A DNA stretch of 64,000 bases. It comes from Aestuariivirga sp. GTDB taxonomy: Bacteria; Pseudomonadota; Alphaproteobacteria; Rhizobiales; Aestuariivirgaceae. A program made the translations under genes and the position numbers. Every line of letters starts with the position of its first letter. The first letter of the stretch is position 1. This document shows positions 17,866 through 28,752 of the stretch, piece after piece. The DNA lies in assembly GCF_020252395.1 (NCBI RefSeq), contig NZ_JADCDB010000002.1, positions 124,001-188,000 of the forward strand, given 5' to 3'. The notes under the pieces are model-generated. The model was not told the origin of the DNA. It saw nothing but the letters and a program-made list of their open reading frames with translations, and searched no databases.

Positions 17866-18649
17866 GACAACAATCCTTGTCGACTTACTGCTTAAGCGAA
17901 AGTCACGTCGTAGTGCAGTTAAAGTTGCTCTTTCGAAATTCTCAGAAACGCTCCTGCCCCAGTATGCAATAAAGGAGATGAAAGCTGGCGCATTGTTCGC
18001 CTGCGTATGGTTGCACAATAAACTGGTCACCACTGATTCAATTCCGGACGCGATCCAAGCAGTTCATGCCATGAGTAGAACACCGCGGCGATACTTGGTT
18101 TCAACTGCGCTGGAAGCGTGGGCGGTTGCGGAGGAGAGCATTGCGAGTAAGTCCTACCTCCCAAACCAGGTTGTAACTCCAGCTGCTCGGGAGAAGCTTC
18201 GTCGGCAAGAGATGATCAACTTGATTAGGTCACAGATCATGCTGGGTTGGCGTCGACGTCGTAAGTCGTTCACCAAAGTAGTATCTCCCCTGACTTGCTA
18301 TGTGGAAGACGAATTGATTCTAGTAGGTGAAAGAATTGAAACCGGGAAGATTAAGTGTGCCCACGAGCCATGCTGTCTTAAGGAACAGTTCTTTGACAAG
18401 ATCGAAGACACCAAGACTCTTATGGCGGAGTGCGCAAAGGGTGATCGTGCAGAAGACAAGAAGCGATATTCGGCCCTGAGACATATAGCTCGTACGCCCA
18501 AGCGCGAGATCGACTCGGATATGTGCCGCAGCTTGGGTGATGCAGTATTTGCTTTGCAGTCCCCCGCAGACGCAACGATTGTAACAACCAATATGAAGGA
18601 TATTGCACCGTTGGCTGGTGCTCTGGGTAAGGATGCAACTCGCATTTGA
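17849..18649 (+). CDS. PIN-like domain protein (last gene of AT-rich cassette)
   Basis: 266 residues from ATG 17849, chosen over TTG 17831 because GGAAGAGG lies immediately upstream. The N terminus MRAFIETTILVDLLLKRK has the hydrophobic strand and turn of a PIN nuclease, but with Glu where the first catalytic Asp usually stands. The C-terminal segment SLGDAVFALQ followed by ATIVTTNMKDIAPLAGALG carries the later PIN acids and the typical final strand. A roughly 130-residue basic, helical insert with four Cys/His residues (KCAHEPCC) lies between. It may be an RNase-type effector or a catalytically altered relative. Horizontal origin is suggested by AT content. Confidence 0.7.
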   Translation: MRAFIETTILVDLLLKRKSRRSAVKVALSKFSETLLPQYAIKEMKAGALFACVWLHNKLVTTDSIPDAIQAVHAMSRTPRRYLVSTALEAWAVAEESIASKSYLPNQVVTPAAREKLRRQEMINLIRSQIMLGWRRRRKSFTKVVSPLTCYVEDELILVGERIETGKIKCAHEPCCLKEQFFDKIEDTKTLMAECAKGDRAEDKKRYSALRHIARTPKREIDSDMCRSLGDAVFALQSPADATIVTTNMKDIAPLAGALGKDATRI

Positions 18650-19032
18650 GTAGCGGTGTGTTCTACATTTCACCCCGCCCGGACTTGATCCGGGCGTCCT
18701 TTGTGGTGGGCGCGGAAAAGGGTTCCCCAGTCGAGCTGGGGCAAAGTGAGGAAGGTGTGGTGAGATGTGCTTCTACCGCTGCAGTAGCAGGATAAGGCGG
18801 GGCTCAGGCCTTCACGCTGCGCGGGAGGAAGGCCGGCAAGTTCTGTTCGGTGAAGCCGCCGCGGTCCGGCGCGTCAGAGACTTCGCGCTGGGGGCGGCGG
18901 TCGGGGTGGGGCGGATGAAGGCGAAGAAGGCTCTCGCCTATGTTTAGGCAAAGCTGGGTTCCGGCTTTCGCCGGAATGACGGCGGGTGGGGGTGGGGCCG
19001 ATTTGTTTTGCGCAAACGCGTAGATGTCGCTT
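18650..19032. other. Gene-free stretch with repeat fragments
   Basis: 380 bp with no convincing gene. Visible pieces are: hairpin GCCCGG/CCGGGC at 18677-18695; a diverged B-type repeat half at about 18722-18750 (TTCCCCAGTCGAGCTGGGG); and at about 18958-18980 the widespread intergenic motif that pairs TCCGGC with GCCGGA around TTTC. The minus-strand frame through 18804-18950 has protein-like wording near its end (RGGFTEQNLPAFLPRS), possibly the tail of a lost gene, but I cannot name it. Confidence 0.5.
18677..18695 (+). terminator. Possible terminator of the AT-rich cassette
   Basis: Six-bp GC-only stem GCCCGG (18677-18682) and CCGGGC (18690-18695) with a 7-nt loop, 28 bp after the PIN-like stop. 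It is followed by GTCCTTTG, a weak U-tract. It may also be a fragment of a dispersed repeat. Confidence 0.35.
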
Positions 19033-19131
19033 ATGCGCAGCATCTCCTATTCCGAACTCCGCAAGACCCTCGCCTCCACCCGCGACAGAGTGGTGCAGGA
19101 CCGGGAGCCCGTGATCGTCCCGCTAACCAAC
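19033..19131 (+). pseudogene. Remnant of a Phd/YefM-type antitoxin
   Basis: Starting at ATG 19033, about 33 codons read MRSISYSELRKTLASTRDRV and then DREPVIVPLTN, the typical N terminus of YefM-family antitoxins, the DNA-binding partner of RelE/YoeB toxins. The similarity stops after the PVIV strand, and the rest of the frame runs into the tRNA gene. No toxin gene follows. It is therefore a truncated, probably non-functional relic. Confidence 0.6.
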
Positions 19132-19258
19132 TTCATGGTCAGAGCTTCCCGTTGGGATTCCCGTTTGGCTACCGGTCTCCTGGAGGTCTTCCGCCTTGCT
19201 CATCAAGCGATGAGTAACTCGAAAAAAGGTTCCCTGGGGTTCGAAATGGAAGAGAGGG

Positions 19259-19333
19259 TGGTGGGAGCGACAGGGATCGAACCTGTGACCACTCCGATGT
19301 GAACGGAGTGCTCTACCGCTGAGCTACGCTCCC
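19259..19333 (-). tRNA. tRNA-Val (anticodon CAC)
   Basis: 75 nt including an encoded CCA. On the minus strand the acceptor stem GGGAGCG (19333-19327) pairs with CGCTCCC (19269-19263). The D arm is GCTC AGCGGTA GAGC, the anticodon stem CTCCG/CGGAG encloses TTCACAT with anticodon CAC, and the T arm is ACAGG TTCGATC CCTGT. Discriminator A at 19262, CCA at 19261-19259. Its 3' end faces the AT-rich cassette. Confidence 0.96.
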
Positions 19334-19525
19334 ATGGTTCGGCCGAACCAAGCACCCTCTGCGCTTCGGGCTGCTAAGAACCTGTTTTCTGAAGAGAAAA
19401 CATTGGTAACTTGGCAAGGTGGCCCTGCGACGTGAACAGCGGACTCCATCCACTGATCTGATCGCCCGTGCCTTCGGGTTGAAGGCCGTATAGGCGGAAG
19501 GCTCCGTTCAAGTCAAGGCAAGGGT

Positions 19526-20200
19526 TCAGGCTTCGGCGAAAAGCTCCTCTATGGCGTCATAGGCCTCGTCGAAATGGCCGATCAGCCGGTCCGGGCCGAA
19601 CTCCGCCACGGGCCGCGGGGTATAGCCGAAGGGCACGGCGATCACCGGCACGCCGGCATTGCGGGCGGTGAGAATGTCGGTTTCGCTGTCGCCCACCATG
19701 ATGGCGCGCGGGCTGTCGAGATCGAGGCGGTTCACCGCCTCGAAGAAGGGCTTAGGGTCCGGCTTGGCGATGCCCAGCGTGTCCGGCCCCACCACCGAGC
19801 CGAAGTATTTCGCAAGGTCCAGCGCCGCGAGCAACTGCACCGACAGGCCTTCCAGCTTGTTGGTGCAGACCCCCAGCCCATAGCCTTCGGCCTTCAGCCG
19901 GTCGAGCAGGCCAATGAGTCCGGGGAAGGGGGCGCTGTCCTCAGCAATATTGGCAGCATAGAAATCGACGAAGCGCCGGTAGTCCGGCTCGACGTCATAG
20001 GCGTCCGGCAGCCCGCCCGTGGCGGTGAGCCCGCGGGTGAGCAGGGCGCGGGCGCCATGGCCCACGAAGGCACGGACTTCCTGCATTTCCAACGGGCGGC
20101 GGCCTATCCCGGCCAGCACGAAATTGGTGGCCCGCATCAGGTCCGGCGCGGTGTCCACCAGCGTGCCGTCAAGATCGAAAATCACCGCGCGATCGGGCAC
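19526..20200 (-). CDS. gph: Phosphoglycolate phosphatase (HAD family)
   Basis: 224 residues from GTG 20200. HAD motif I FDLDGTLVDT (nucleophile Asp near residue 9), motif II Thr in GVCTNK, Lys in motif III (IAKPDPKPF) and motif IV MVGDSETDI are all present, with a helical cap of the Gph type. The enzyme removes phosphate from 2-phosphoglycolate, formed by DNA repair and oxygenation reactions. Length matches the family. Divergent from gabD by 80 bp. Confidence 0.88.
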   Translation of the reverse strand: MPDRAVIFDLDGTLVDTAPDLMRATNFVLAGIGRRPLEMQEVRAFVGHGARALLTRGLTATGGLPDAYDVEPDYRRFVDFYAANIAEDSAPFPGLIGLLDRLKAEGYGLGVCTNKLEGLSVQLLAALDLAKYFGSVVGPDTLGIAKPDPKPFFEAVNRLDLDSPRAIMVGDSETDILTARNAGVPVIAVPFGYTPRPVAEFGPDRLIGHFDEAYDAIEELFAEA

Positions 20201-20280
20201 GACTGCCTCCCTAAACTGGCATTTGGTTCCCGGCCAAGCCCCGTGCTAAGAGGCCGCCACCCGAATGACAGGAGATCTCT

Positions 20281-21756
20281 ATGGATATCCGCAAGACCCA
20301 GGCGCTGCGCGACATACTGAAGGACAAGTCCCTCCTCAAGGAGAAATGCTATATCGACGGCAAATGGGTCTCGGGCTCCGCCACCATCGACGTGACGAAC
20401 CCGGTTGACGAGAGCGTGATCGGCGCGGTGCCGAAGCTCGGCGCCGCCGAGGCCCGCCAGGCCATCGAGGCCGCGCAGCGCGCCCAGAAGGACTGGGCGA
20501 GGAAGACCGCCAGGGAGCGCGCCGCGATTCTGCGCAAGTGGTTCATCCTGATGATGGAGAACCAGGAAGACCTGGCCCAGATCATGACGGCCGAGCAGGG
20601 CAAGCCGCTCGCCGAAGCCCGCGGCGAAGTGGCCTATGGCGCCTCCTTCATCGAGTTCTTCGCCGAGGAGGGAAAGCGCATCTATGGCGAGACCATCCCC
20701 TCGCCCTGGCCCGCCGCCCGCATGGTGGTAATCAAGCAGCCGGTCGGCGTCGTCGCCGCCATCACGCCGTGGAACTTCCCCAATGCCATGATCACCCGCA
20801 AGGCAGGCCCCGCTCTCGCTGCCGGCTGCGCGTTCGTCTGCAAGCCCGCCAACGAGACGCCGTTCTCGGCGCTCGCCCTGTGCGAACTGGCCGAGCGCGC
20901 CGGCATACCGGCCGGCGTCTTCTCGGTGCTGACCGGCGTGTCGCGCGAGATCGGCGCGGAGATGACGTCGAACCCGATCGTCCGTGCGCTGACTTTCACC
21001 GGTTCGACGGAAGTCGGCCGTGTGCTTATGGCGCAGTGCGCCCCCACCATCAAGAAGGTGGGCCTGGAGCTGGGCGGCAACGCGCCCTTCATCGTGTTCG
21101 ACGACGCCGACCTCGATGCGGCCGTGCAGGGCGCCATGCTGTCCAAATACCGCAATGCCGGCCAGACCTGCGTCTGCGCCAACCGCATTCTCGTGCAGGA
21201 AAGTGTCTATGATGCCTTCGCCGGCAAGCTCGCCGAGGCGGTGAAGAAGCTCAAGGTGGGCGACGGCACGGAGCAGGGCGTGACGACCGGACCCATGATC
21301 AACAGGGCCGCCATCGCCAAGGTGCAGGAGCACATCGATGACGCCGTGAAGAAGGGCGCCAAGGTCATGCTCGGCGGCAAGCCGCTGGGCGGCAACTTCT
21401 TCGAGCCCACGCTGATCCGCGACGTGACCGCCGACATGGCTGTTGCCCGCGAGGAGACGTTCGGCCCGGTGGCGCCGTTGTTCAGGTTCAAGACCGAGGA
21501 GGAGGCGATCGCCATGGCGAACGCCACCGAGTTCGGCCTGGCCTGCTATTTCTATTCGCGTGACATCGGCCGCGTCTGGCGCGTGGCGGAAGGCCTCGAA
21601 TACGGCATGGTCGGCATCAACGAGGGCATCATCTCGACGGCCGAGGCGCCCTTCGGCGGCGTGAAGGAATCGGGCCTCGGCCGCGAAGGCTCGCACCACG
21701 GCGTTGAGGAATATCTGGAAATGAAATATATGCTGATGGGTGGGCTCAACACGTGA
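20281..21756 (+). CDS. gabD: Succinate-semialdehyde dehydrogenase (NAD(P)+)
   Basis: 491 residues, normal for GabD. Catalytic Cys lies in NAGQTCVCANRI and the general-base Glu in LELGGNAPFIVF. The coenzyme-binding signature FTGSTEVGR and the oxyanion Asn in TPWNFPNAM are present. The adjacent Cys in CVC is typical of GabD redox control. The enzyme oxidises succinate semialdehyde to succinate in GABA and related breakdown. It overlaps rpiA by 4 bp, starting a gabD-rpiA-gor cluster. Confidence 0.93.
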   Translation: MDIRKTQALRDILKDKSLLKEKCYIDGKWVSGSATIDVTNPVDESVIGAVPKLGAAEARQAIEAAQRAQKDWARKTARERAAILRKWFILMMENQEDLAQIMTAEQGKPLAEARGEVAYGASFIEFFAEEGKRIYGETIPSPWPAARMVVIKQPVGVVAAITPWNFPNAMITRKAGPALAAGCAFVCKPANETPFSALALCELAERAGIPAGVFSVLTGVSREIGAEMTSNPIVRALTFTGSTEVGRVLMAQCAPTIKKVGLELGGNAPFIVFDDADLDAAVQGAMLSKYRNAGQTCVCANRILVQESVYDAFAGKLAEAVKKLKVGDGTEQGVTTGPMINRAAIAKVQEHIDDAVKKGAKVMLGGKPLGGNFFEPTLIRDVTADMAVAREETFGPVAPLFRFKTEEEAIAMANATEFGLACYFYSRDIGRVWRVAEGLEYGMVGINEGIISTAEAPFGGVKESGLGREGSHHGVEEYLEMKYMLMGGLNT

Positions 21757-22448
21757 CCGCAGACGAACAGAAGAAAGCCGCGGCCATCGCCGCCCTCGAC
21801 TACGTTAAGCCCGGCAATAAGGTGGGCCTGGGCACCGGCTCCACCGCCAACCACTTCATCGAGGCGCTGGCCCGGAAGTCGCGCGAAGGCCTCGACATCG
21901 AGTGCGTCGCCACCTCGCGGGCCAGCTTTCAGCTGGCCCAGAGCCTCGGCTTGAAGATGACCACGCTGGAGAAGCAGCCGCATCTCGACGTGACGGTGGA
22001 TGGCACGGACGAGTTCGACGCCAACTGGCAACTCATCAAGGGTGGTGGCGGGGCCATGCTGGTCGAAAAGATCGTCGCCACCTCGTCCCGGTACATGGTT
22101 GTGATCGCCGACCGGTCGAAGAAGGTCGATGCGCTGGGCCGCTTCCCGCTGCCCGTCGAGGTCGTGCCCTTCGGCGTCAACGCGACCGCCTGGAAGATCG
22201 ACCGTGCACTGAGGATCTGCGATCTAAAGGGCAAGCAGGTGCTGCGCCTGAAGGATGGCAAGCCCTTCGTCACCGACAGCGGCAACGCCGTCATCGACGT
22301 CACGATCGGCCACATTCCGGAGCCGCGCCGGCTGGACAATCTGCTGAAGTCGATCCCCGGCGTCGTCGATCACGGCCTGTTCATCGACATCTGCGGCATC
22401 ATCCTGATGGGCGCCGATGACGGCGTGCAGACCTTCCGCAAGGCATGA
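21753..22448 (+). CDS. rpiA: Ribose-5-phosphate isomerase A
   Basis: 231 residues from GTG 21753, which overlaps the gabD stop. RpiA interconverts ribose 5-phosphate and ribulose 5-phosphate. Signature segments are GLGTGSTANHFIEAL (phosphate loop), DGTDEFDANWQLIKGGGGAML (catalytic Asp and Glu region) and IVATSS with the following Lys. Length is normal. The stop overlaps the gor start (ATGA), so translation of the three genes is coupled. Confidence 0.96.
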   Translation: MTADEQKKAAAIAALDYVKPGNKVGLGTGSTANHFIEALARKSREGLDIECVATSRASFQLAQSLGLKMTTLEKQPHLDVTVDGTDEFDANWQLIKGGGGAMLVEKIVATSSRYMVVIADRSKKVDALGRFPLPVEVVPFGVNATAWKIDRALRICDLKGKQVLRLKDGKPFVTDSGNAVIDVTIGHIPEPRRLDNLLKSIPGVVDHGLFIDICGIILMGADDGVQTFRKA

Positions 22449-23806
22449 GCGGCTTCGACTACGATCTCGTCGTGATTGGCGCTGGCTCCGGCGGGGTCCG
22501 CGCCGCGCGCATCGCCGCGCGCCATGGCGCGAAGGTTGCGGTGGCGGAGGAATACCGCGTTGGCGGCACCTGCGTGATCCGCGGCTGCGTGCCGAAGAAG
22601 CTCTTCGTCTATGCCTCGAAATTCGCCGAGGAGTTCGAGGATGCGGTGGGCTTCGGCTGGACCTCGAGCAAGGTCACCTTCGACTGGTGGACGCTGGTCG
22701 AGAACAAGAACAGGGAAATCGACCGTCTCAACAAGGCCTATATCCGCAACCTCGAGGGCGCTGGCGCGGAGCTGATCCTCGAGCGCGCCACGGTGGAGCA
22801 CGCCAACACGGTGCGCCTCGCATCCGGCCGCAAGTTGACGGCGCGCTACATCCTGATCGCCACCGGCGCCACCCCCTTCGTGCCGCGCCACCTGCCCGGC
22901 CACGAGCTGGCCATCACCTCGAACGAGGCCTTCAACCTGGAGAGCCTGCCGTCGCGCATCGTCATTGTCGGCGGCGGCTATATCGCGGTCGAATTCGCCG
23001 GCATCTTTTCCGGCCTCGGCGTCGAGACGGTGCTGGTCTATCGCGGCGGGCAGATTCTGCGCGGCTTCGACGACGATCTGCGCAGCCACCTCGCCACCGA
23101 GATGAAGAAAAAGGGCATCGAGCTCCGCACGCAATCCGGCGTCTCGGCCATCGAGCGCTCCGGCGACGGCGTGCGTGTCACGCTGAATGACGGCACGGGC
23201 TTCGGCGCCGGCCAGATCATGTTCGCCACCGGCCGCATTCCGAATGTCATGGACCTGGGGCTCGACAAGGCAGGCGTGGAACTCACGCCCCACTATGCGG
23301 TGAAGGTCGACGATTATTCGCAGACTTCCGTCCCTTCGATCTATGCCGTGGGCGATGTTACCAACCGTGTGAATCTGACACCCGCCGCCATCCGCGAGGG
23401 CCATGCCTTCGCCGACACAGTGTTCGGCGGCAAGGACGTCAAGGTCGACCACAGCCTCATCCCCACCGCGGTATTCTCCCAGCCCGAGATCGGCACGGTG
23501 GGCCTCACCGAGCATCAGGCGCGCGAGCAGTTCCGCGCGGTTGACATCTACAAGACCTCCTTCCGCCCGATGAGGCACACACTCTCGGGCCGTGACGAGC
23601 GCATGCTGATGAAGCTCGTGGTCGACGGCGAGACTGACCGCGTGCTCGGCTGCCACATTTGCGGGCCGGACGCCGGCGAGATGGCGCAGCTCCTGGGCAT
23701 TTCGGTCAGGCTGGGCGCCAGGAAGTCCGACTTCGACGCCACCATGGCCGTGCACCCCACGGCTGCCGAAGAACTGGTGACCCTGCGGGAGAAGTGGACG
23801 GGCTGA
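22445..23806 (+). CDS. gor: Glutathione-disulfide reductase
   Basis: 453 residues. FAD-binding GAGSGGVRAARIAA at the N terminus, the redox-active pair in GGTCVIRGCVPKK (CX4C), an NAD(P)-binding GGGYIAVEFAG, and the C-terminal His-Glu pair in MAVHPTAAEEL. The enzyme reduces glutathione disulfide with NADPH. The Arg expected for NADPH 2'-phosphate recognition is plausibly the one in YRGGQILRGF. Coupled to rpiA by a 4-bp overlap; both feed or use the pentose phosphate route that supplies NADPH. Confidence 0.93.
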   Translation: MSGFDYDLVVIGAGSGGVRAARIAARHGAKVAVAEEYRVGGTCVIRGCVPKKLFVYASKFAEEFEDAVGFGWTSSKVTFDWWTLVENKNREIDRLNKAYIRNLEGAGAELILERATVEHANTVRLASGRKLTARYILIATGATPFVPRHLPGHELAITSNEAFNLESLPSRIVIVGGGYIAVEFAGIFSGLGVETVLVYRGGQILRGFDDDLRSHLATEMKKKGIELRTQSGVSAIERSGDGVRVTLNDGTGFGAGQIMFATGRIPNVMDLGLDKAGVELTPHYAVKVDDYSQTSVPSIYAVGDVTNRVNLTPAAIREGHAFADTVFGGKDVKVDHSLIPTAVFSQPEIGTVGLTEHQAREQFRAVDIYKTSFRPMRHTLSGRDERMLMKLVVDGETDRVLGCHICGPDAGEMAQLLGISVRLGARKSDFDATMAVHPTAAEELVTLREKWTG

Positions 23807-26188
<2,382 letters not shown>

Positions 26189-26191
26189 GTC

Positions 26192-26617
26192 ATGACTATC
26201 GTCCAGTGGCTGCTGTTGCCGGCCTTCGTGCATGTGGCGTGGATTGTGGCGCTTGGGCTGCGCATGGGCCGGGCGCGGATGAAGGCGGTCATGTCCGGCA
26301 AGGTGAAGCTCGCCGACGTCGCGCTCGACTCCTCCCGCTGGCCCGACGACGTGCGCAAGCTTGCCAACAACTATGACAACCAGTTCCAGGTTCCGGTGCT
26401 GTTCTATGCGCTTCTGCCGCTGCTGATCCAGCTGGCGAAGGTGGACTGGCTGACGGTGGCGCTCGCCTGGGTCTTCGCCGCGAGCCGTATCGTCCACAGC
26501 CTCGTCCACACGGGCAGCAATGTGGTGATCCGGCGCGGACAGGCTTTTCTGGTGGGCTACGGCGCCGTCGCCCTCATGTGGGCGTGGTTCGCGCTCCGCC
26601 TTTATGCGATCGGGTAG
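26192..26617 (+). CDS. MAPEG-family membrane protein
   Basis: 141 residues, starting 3 bp after guaB. Four hydrophobic segments fit the MAPEG fold of membrane glutathione transferase-like proteins: about 5-25, 65-85, 88-105 and 118-138. The conserved NYDNQFQVPVLFYAL and ASRIVHSLVHTGSNVVIRR segments are the family's core. The bacterial members' substrate is generally unknown. It lies between guaB and the rsmB-like gene in one tight run. Confidence 0.85.
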   Translation: MTIVQWLLLPAFVHVAWIVALGLRMGRARMKAVMSGKVKLADVALDSSRWPDDVRKLANNYDNQFQVPVLFYALLPLLIQLAKVDWLTVALAWVFAASRIVHSLVHTGSNVVIRRGQAFLVGYGAVALMWAWFALRLYAIG

Positions 26618-26620
26618 CGG

Positions 26621-27952
26621 ATGCGCCTCGCCGGCCGTGTCTCCGCGGCAATCGACGTCCTGACCGAGATCTTCGACCGCCACCGCCCGGCCTCCGAGGC
26701 GCTGAAGGACTGGGGCAAGGCGCACCGCTTCGCAGGCTCCACCGACCGCCACGCCATCGGCACGCTGGTCTATGATGCGCTCAGGCGGCGGAACTCGCTG
26801 TCTTTCCGGATGGGCAGCGCGGCGCCCCGGGCGCTGGCGCTGGCGGCACTGCGGGACGTGTGGGGGCTCTCCACCGATGCCATCGGCTCGATGGCCGAGG
26901 AGCAGCACGGGCCCGGCAAGCTCACGGCGGAGGAGCGGACGGCGCTCGCCCGCGAACTCCCCGCCGATCTCCCCGTGGATGTGGCGGGCGACGTGCCGGA
27001 GTGGCTGGTGCCCTCCTACGAGAAAGCCTTCGGCCCGCGCGCGGCGGAGGAAGGGGCCGCGCTTGCCCAGCGCGCGCCGGTTGACCTGAGAGTCAACGTG
27101 CTGAAGGCGAATCGCGCGCAGGTGCTCGCGGCGCTCGATCGCTTCGGCGCGGTGGCAGGGCCTTGGTCGCCACTCGCCGTGAGGATTGCCGCGCCGGGCC
27201 CCGACACCCGCAACGCCAATGTTGAGGCCGAGCCCGCCCATGGGCTCGGCTGGTTCGAGGTGCAGGATGCGGGCTCGCAGGTGGCGGCACTCCTGTCCGG
27301 CGTTCAGCCCGGCATGACGGTTGCCGACATCTGTGCCGGTGCGGGCGGCAAGACGCTGGCGCTCGCCGCCATGATGAAGAACGAGGGCGAGCTCGTCGCC
27401 CATGATCTCGACCGCTTCCGCCTGCGCCCGATCTTCGAGCGCCTCACGCGCGCGGGTGTTGCCAACTGCGAGGTGATCTCAGCGCATGACAAGGGCAAGC
27501 TCGAGGCGGCGGGCCCCTTCGATACCGTGGTGATCGATGCGCCGTGCTCCGGCTCGGGCTCCTGGCGGCGCAAACCCGACGCCAAATGGCGGCTGACGCC
27601 CAAACAGTTCGCACAAAGAATCAAGGACCAGGCCCAAGTGCTTGAAAAGGGATTCCAATTGGCGAAGCCAGGCGGCACGATCCTCTACATCACGTGCTCG
27701 GTGCTGCCAGAGGAGAACACCGGGCAGATTGCCGCATTCCTCAGTTGTCACAAGGAGATACGAATCGTTCCTTACAAAGAACATTGGGAGCGGATGATTG
27801 GCGGCCCGGTACCGGAGTCAGCCGATGGTGCGGAGGACACGCTGCTCCTCACGCCCGCCCGGCATGACACGGACGGCTTCTTCATGGCAGTGATGAAGAA
27901 GGGATGCGAGGGTATATCGTTTACCGGGCTGGCGCCCCTCACCGTGGAGTAG
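26621..27952 (+). CDS. RsmB/NOP-family RNA 5-methylcytosine methyltransferase
   Basis: 443 residues, 3 bp after the MAPEG gene. The N-terminal NusB-like region is at about 1-140; the Rossmann methyltransferase has SAM motif ADICAGAGGKTLALAA (near residue 235) and the paired cysteines VIDAPCSGSGSWRRKPD and LYITCSVLPEENTGQI used in m5C chemistry. RsmB methylates C967 of 16S rRNA. The family is certain. RsmB itself is likely but the low conservation of the N-terminal domain leaves a paralogue possible. Confidence 0.88.
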   Translation: MRLAGRVSAAIDVLTEIFDRHRPASEALKDWGKAHRFAGSTDRHAIGTLVYDALRRRNSLSFRMGSAAPRALALAALRDVWGLSTDAIGSMAEEQHGPGKLTAEERTALARELPADLPVDVAGDVPEWLVPSYEKAFGPRAAEEGAALAQRAPVDLRVNVLKANRAQVLAALDRFGAVAGPWSPLAVRIAAPGPDTRNANVEAEPAHGLGWFEVQDAGSQVAALLSGVQPGMTVADICAGAGGKTLALAAMMKNEGELVAHDLDRFRLRPIFERLTRAGVANCEVISAHDKGKLEAAGPFDTVVIDAPCSGSGSWRRKPDAKWRLTPKQFAQRIKDQAQVLEKGFQLAKPGGTILYITCSVLPEENTGQIAAFLSCHKEIRIVPYKEHWERMIGGPVPESADGAEDTLLLTPARHDTDGFFMAVMKKGCEGISFTGLAPLTVE

Positions 27953-28106
27953 CTGACGGCCTTGGCGGCCGGGATTTTCCGGCTTGAGCCGGGATGATCG
28001 GGTGGCACGGCTCGCAGGCTGATGGGTGGATCATCGCTCATCCGGTTGATGGTTTCGCTTCGCGGACCTTCGGTCCCAGCGTCATGTGGCGGGCACGCTG
28101 AACGGC

Positions 28107-28412
28107 TCATTCGCCGTTCTGTTCGAGCAGGACGGCGCCATCGTTCGGGAAGATGCCACCCACCTCCGTGCACCTTTTGATTTCGCCGTTGAGGCGCTCG
28201 ATGGGGTTGGTGCTGTGCAGCTTGGCGCGATGCCCTTCCGGGAACGTCATGTTGGCGAGGACGCCGGGCTCGGCCTGCTGAATGACGGCGGTGAGCGCAC
28301 CCACCTCAAGTTCCATAAGCCTCTTGGCGGCAAAACCGATCATCTCGCGCAGCAGACCGGCGTCAGGTGTCTTTTCCGGAAGGCTCCGCAGGTTCATCAT
28401 GCCGCCGGTCAT
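28107..28412 (-). mobile_element. IS256-family transposase relic with internal deletions
   Basis: A 101-codon open frame that is a collage of an IS256-type transposase. The N terminus (MNLRSLPEKTPDAGLLREMI...RLMELEVG) runs directly into ALTAVIQ, normally about residue 90. That runs directly into LANMTFPEGHRAKLHSTNPI and ERLNGEIKR from the C-terminal catalytic region, and then GIFPND joins VLLEQN after a further short gap. The DDE core is gone, so it cannot transpose. All joins keep frame. No terminal inverted repeats were found around it. Confidence 0.75.
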
Positions 28413-28752
28413 CGGCGGTTCTCCATGATGGGGTTAGGTTCGGCAACCAGACCCTGCCCGGAAGCCCCGGTGACCGCCGAAAGCCGTTCGCTCGCGGCAG
28501 GGCCACACCGGTCCAGGCGCGCTTGACTCTTGCGGTCCGCGCGCCCTACCAGCGGGCCAGACCGTCAGGTGAATACCATCTCAGCTCAGCTTTTGAAATA
28601 AGGGGCTATCATCTATGCTGGCCCGTCTCCATAACAGATGGAGAATCCTATACTCACCGGTTTGGGCACGCAGGCTCCAATGAGAAATACCATACTCTAA
28701 ACCATCGACGCGATCCCACCGTAGATCAGCGCAAACTTTCGCGAGTGATGAA
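28413..28752. other. Gene-free flank of IS256 relic
   Basis: 340 bp without a gene. Positions 28508-28589 are repeated, with substitutions, at 31908-31990. From about 28590 the sequence becomes AT-richer and ends as the probable promoter region of the LytTR gene, but I see no clear -35/-10 pair. Confidence 0.5.
28508..28589. repeat. 82-bp repeat, copy 1
   Basis: Aligns nearly gap-free with 31908-31990; both begin CCGGTCC and share GCGCGCCCT and GTCAGGTGAAT blocks. It lies beside the IS256 relic, so it may be a terminal or flanking part of that element. Confidence 0.55.

Noticed and set aside
16480-19333. Attachment-site duplication of the tRNA-Val 3' end
   Set aside because: I looked for the tRNA 3' sequence (GGGAGCGACAGGGATCG) near the left edge of the cassette and did not find it; there is also no integrase gene.
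28107-28412. IS256 relic as a functional MITE
   Set aside because: No terminal inverted repeats or target duplication were found on either side.
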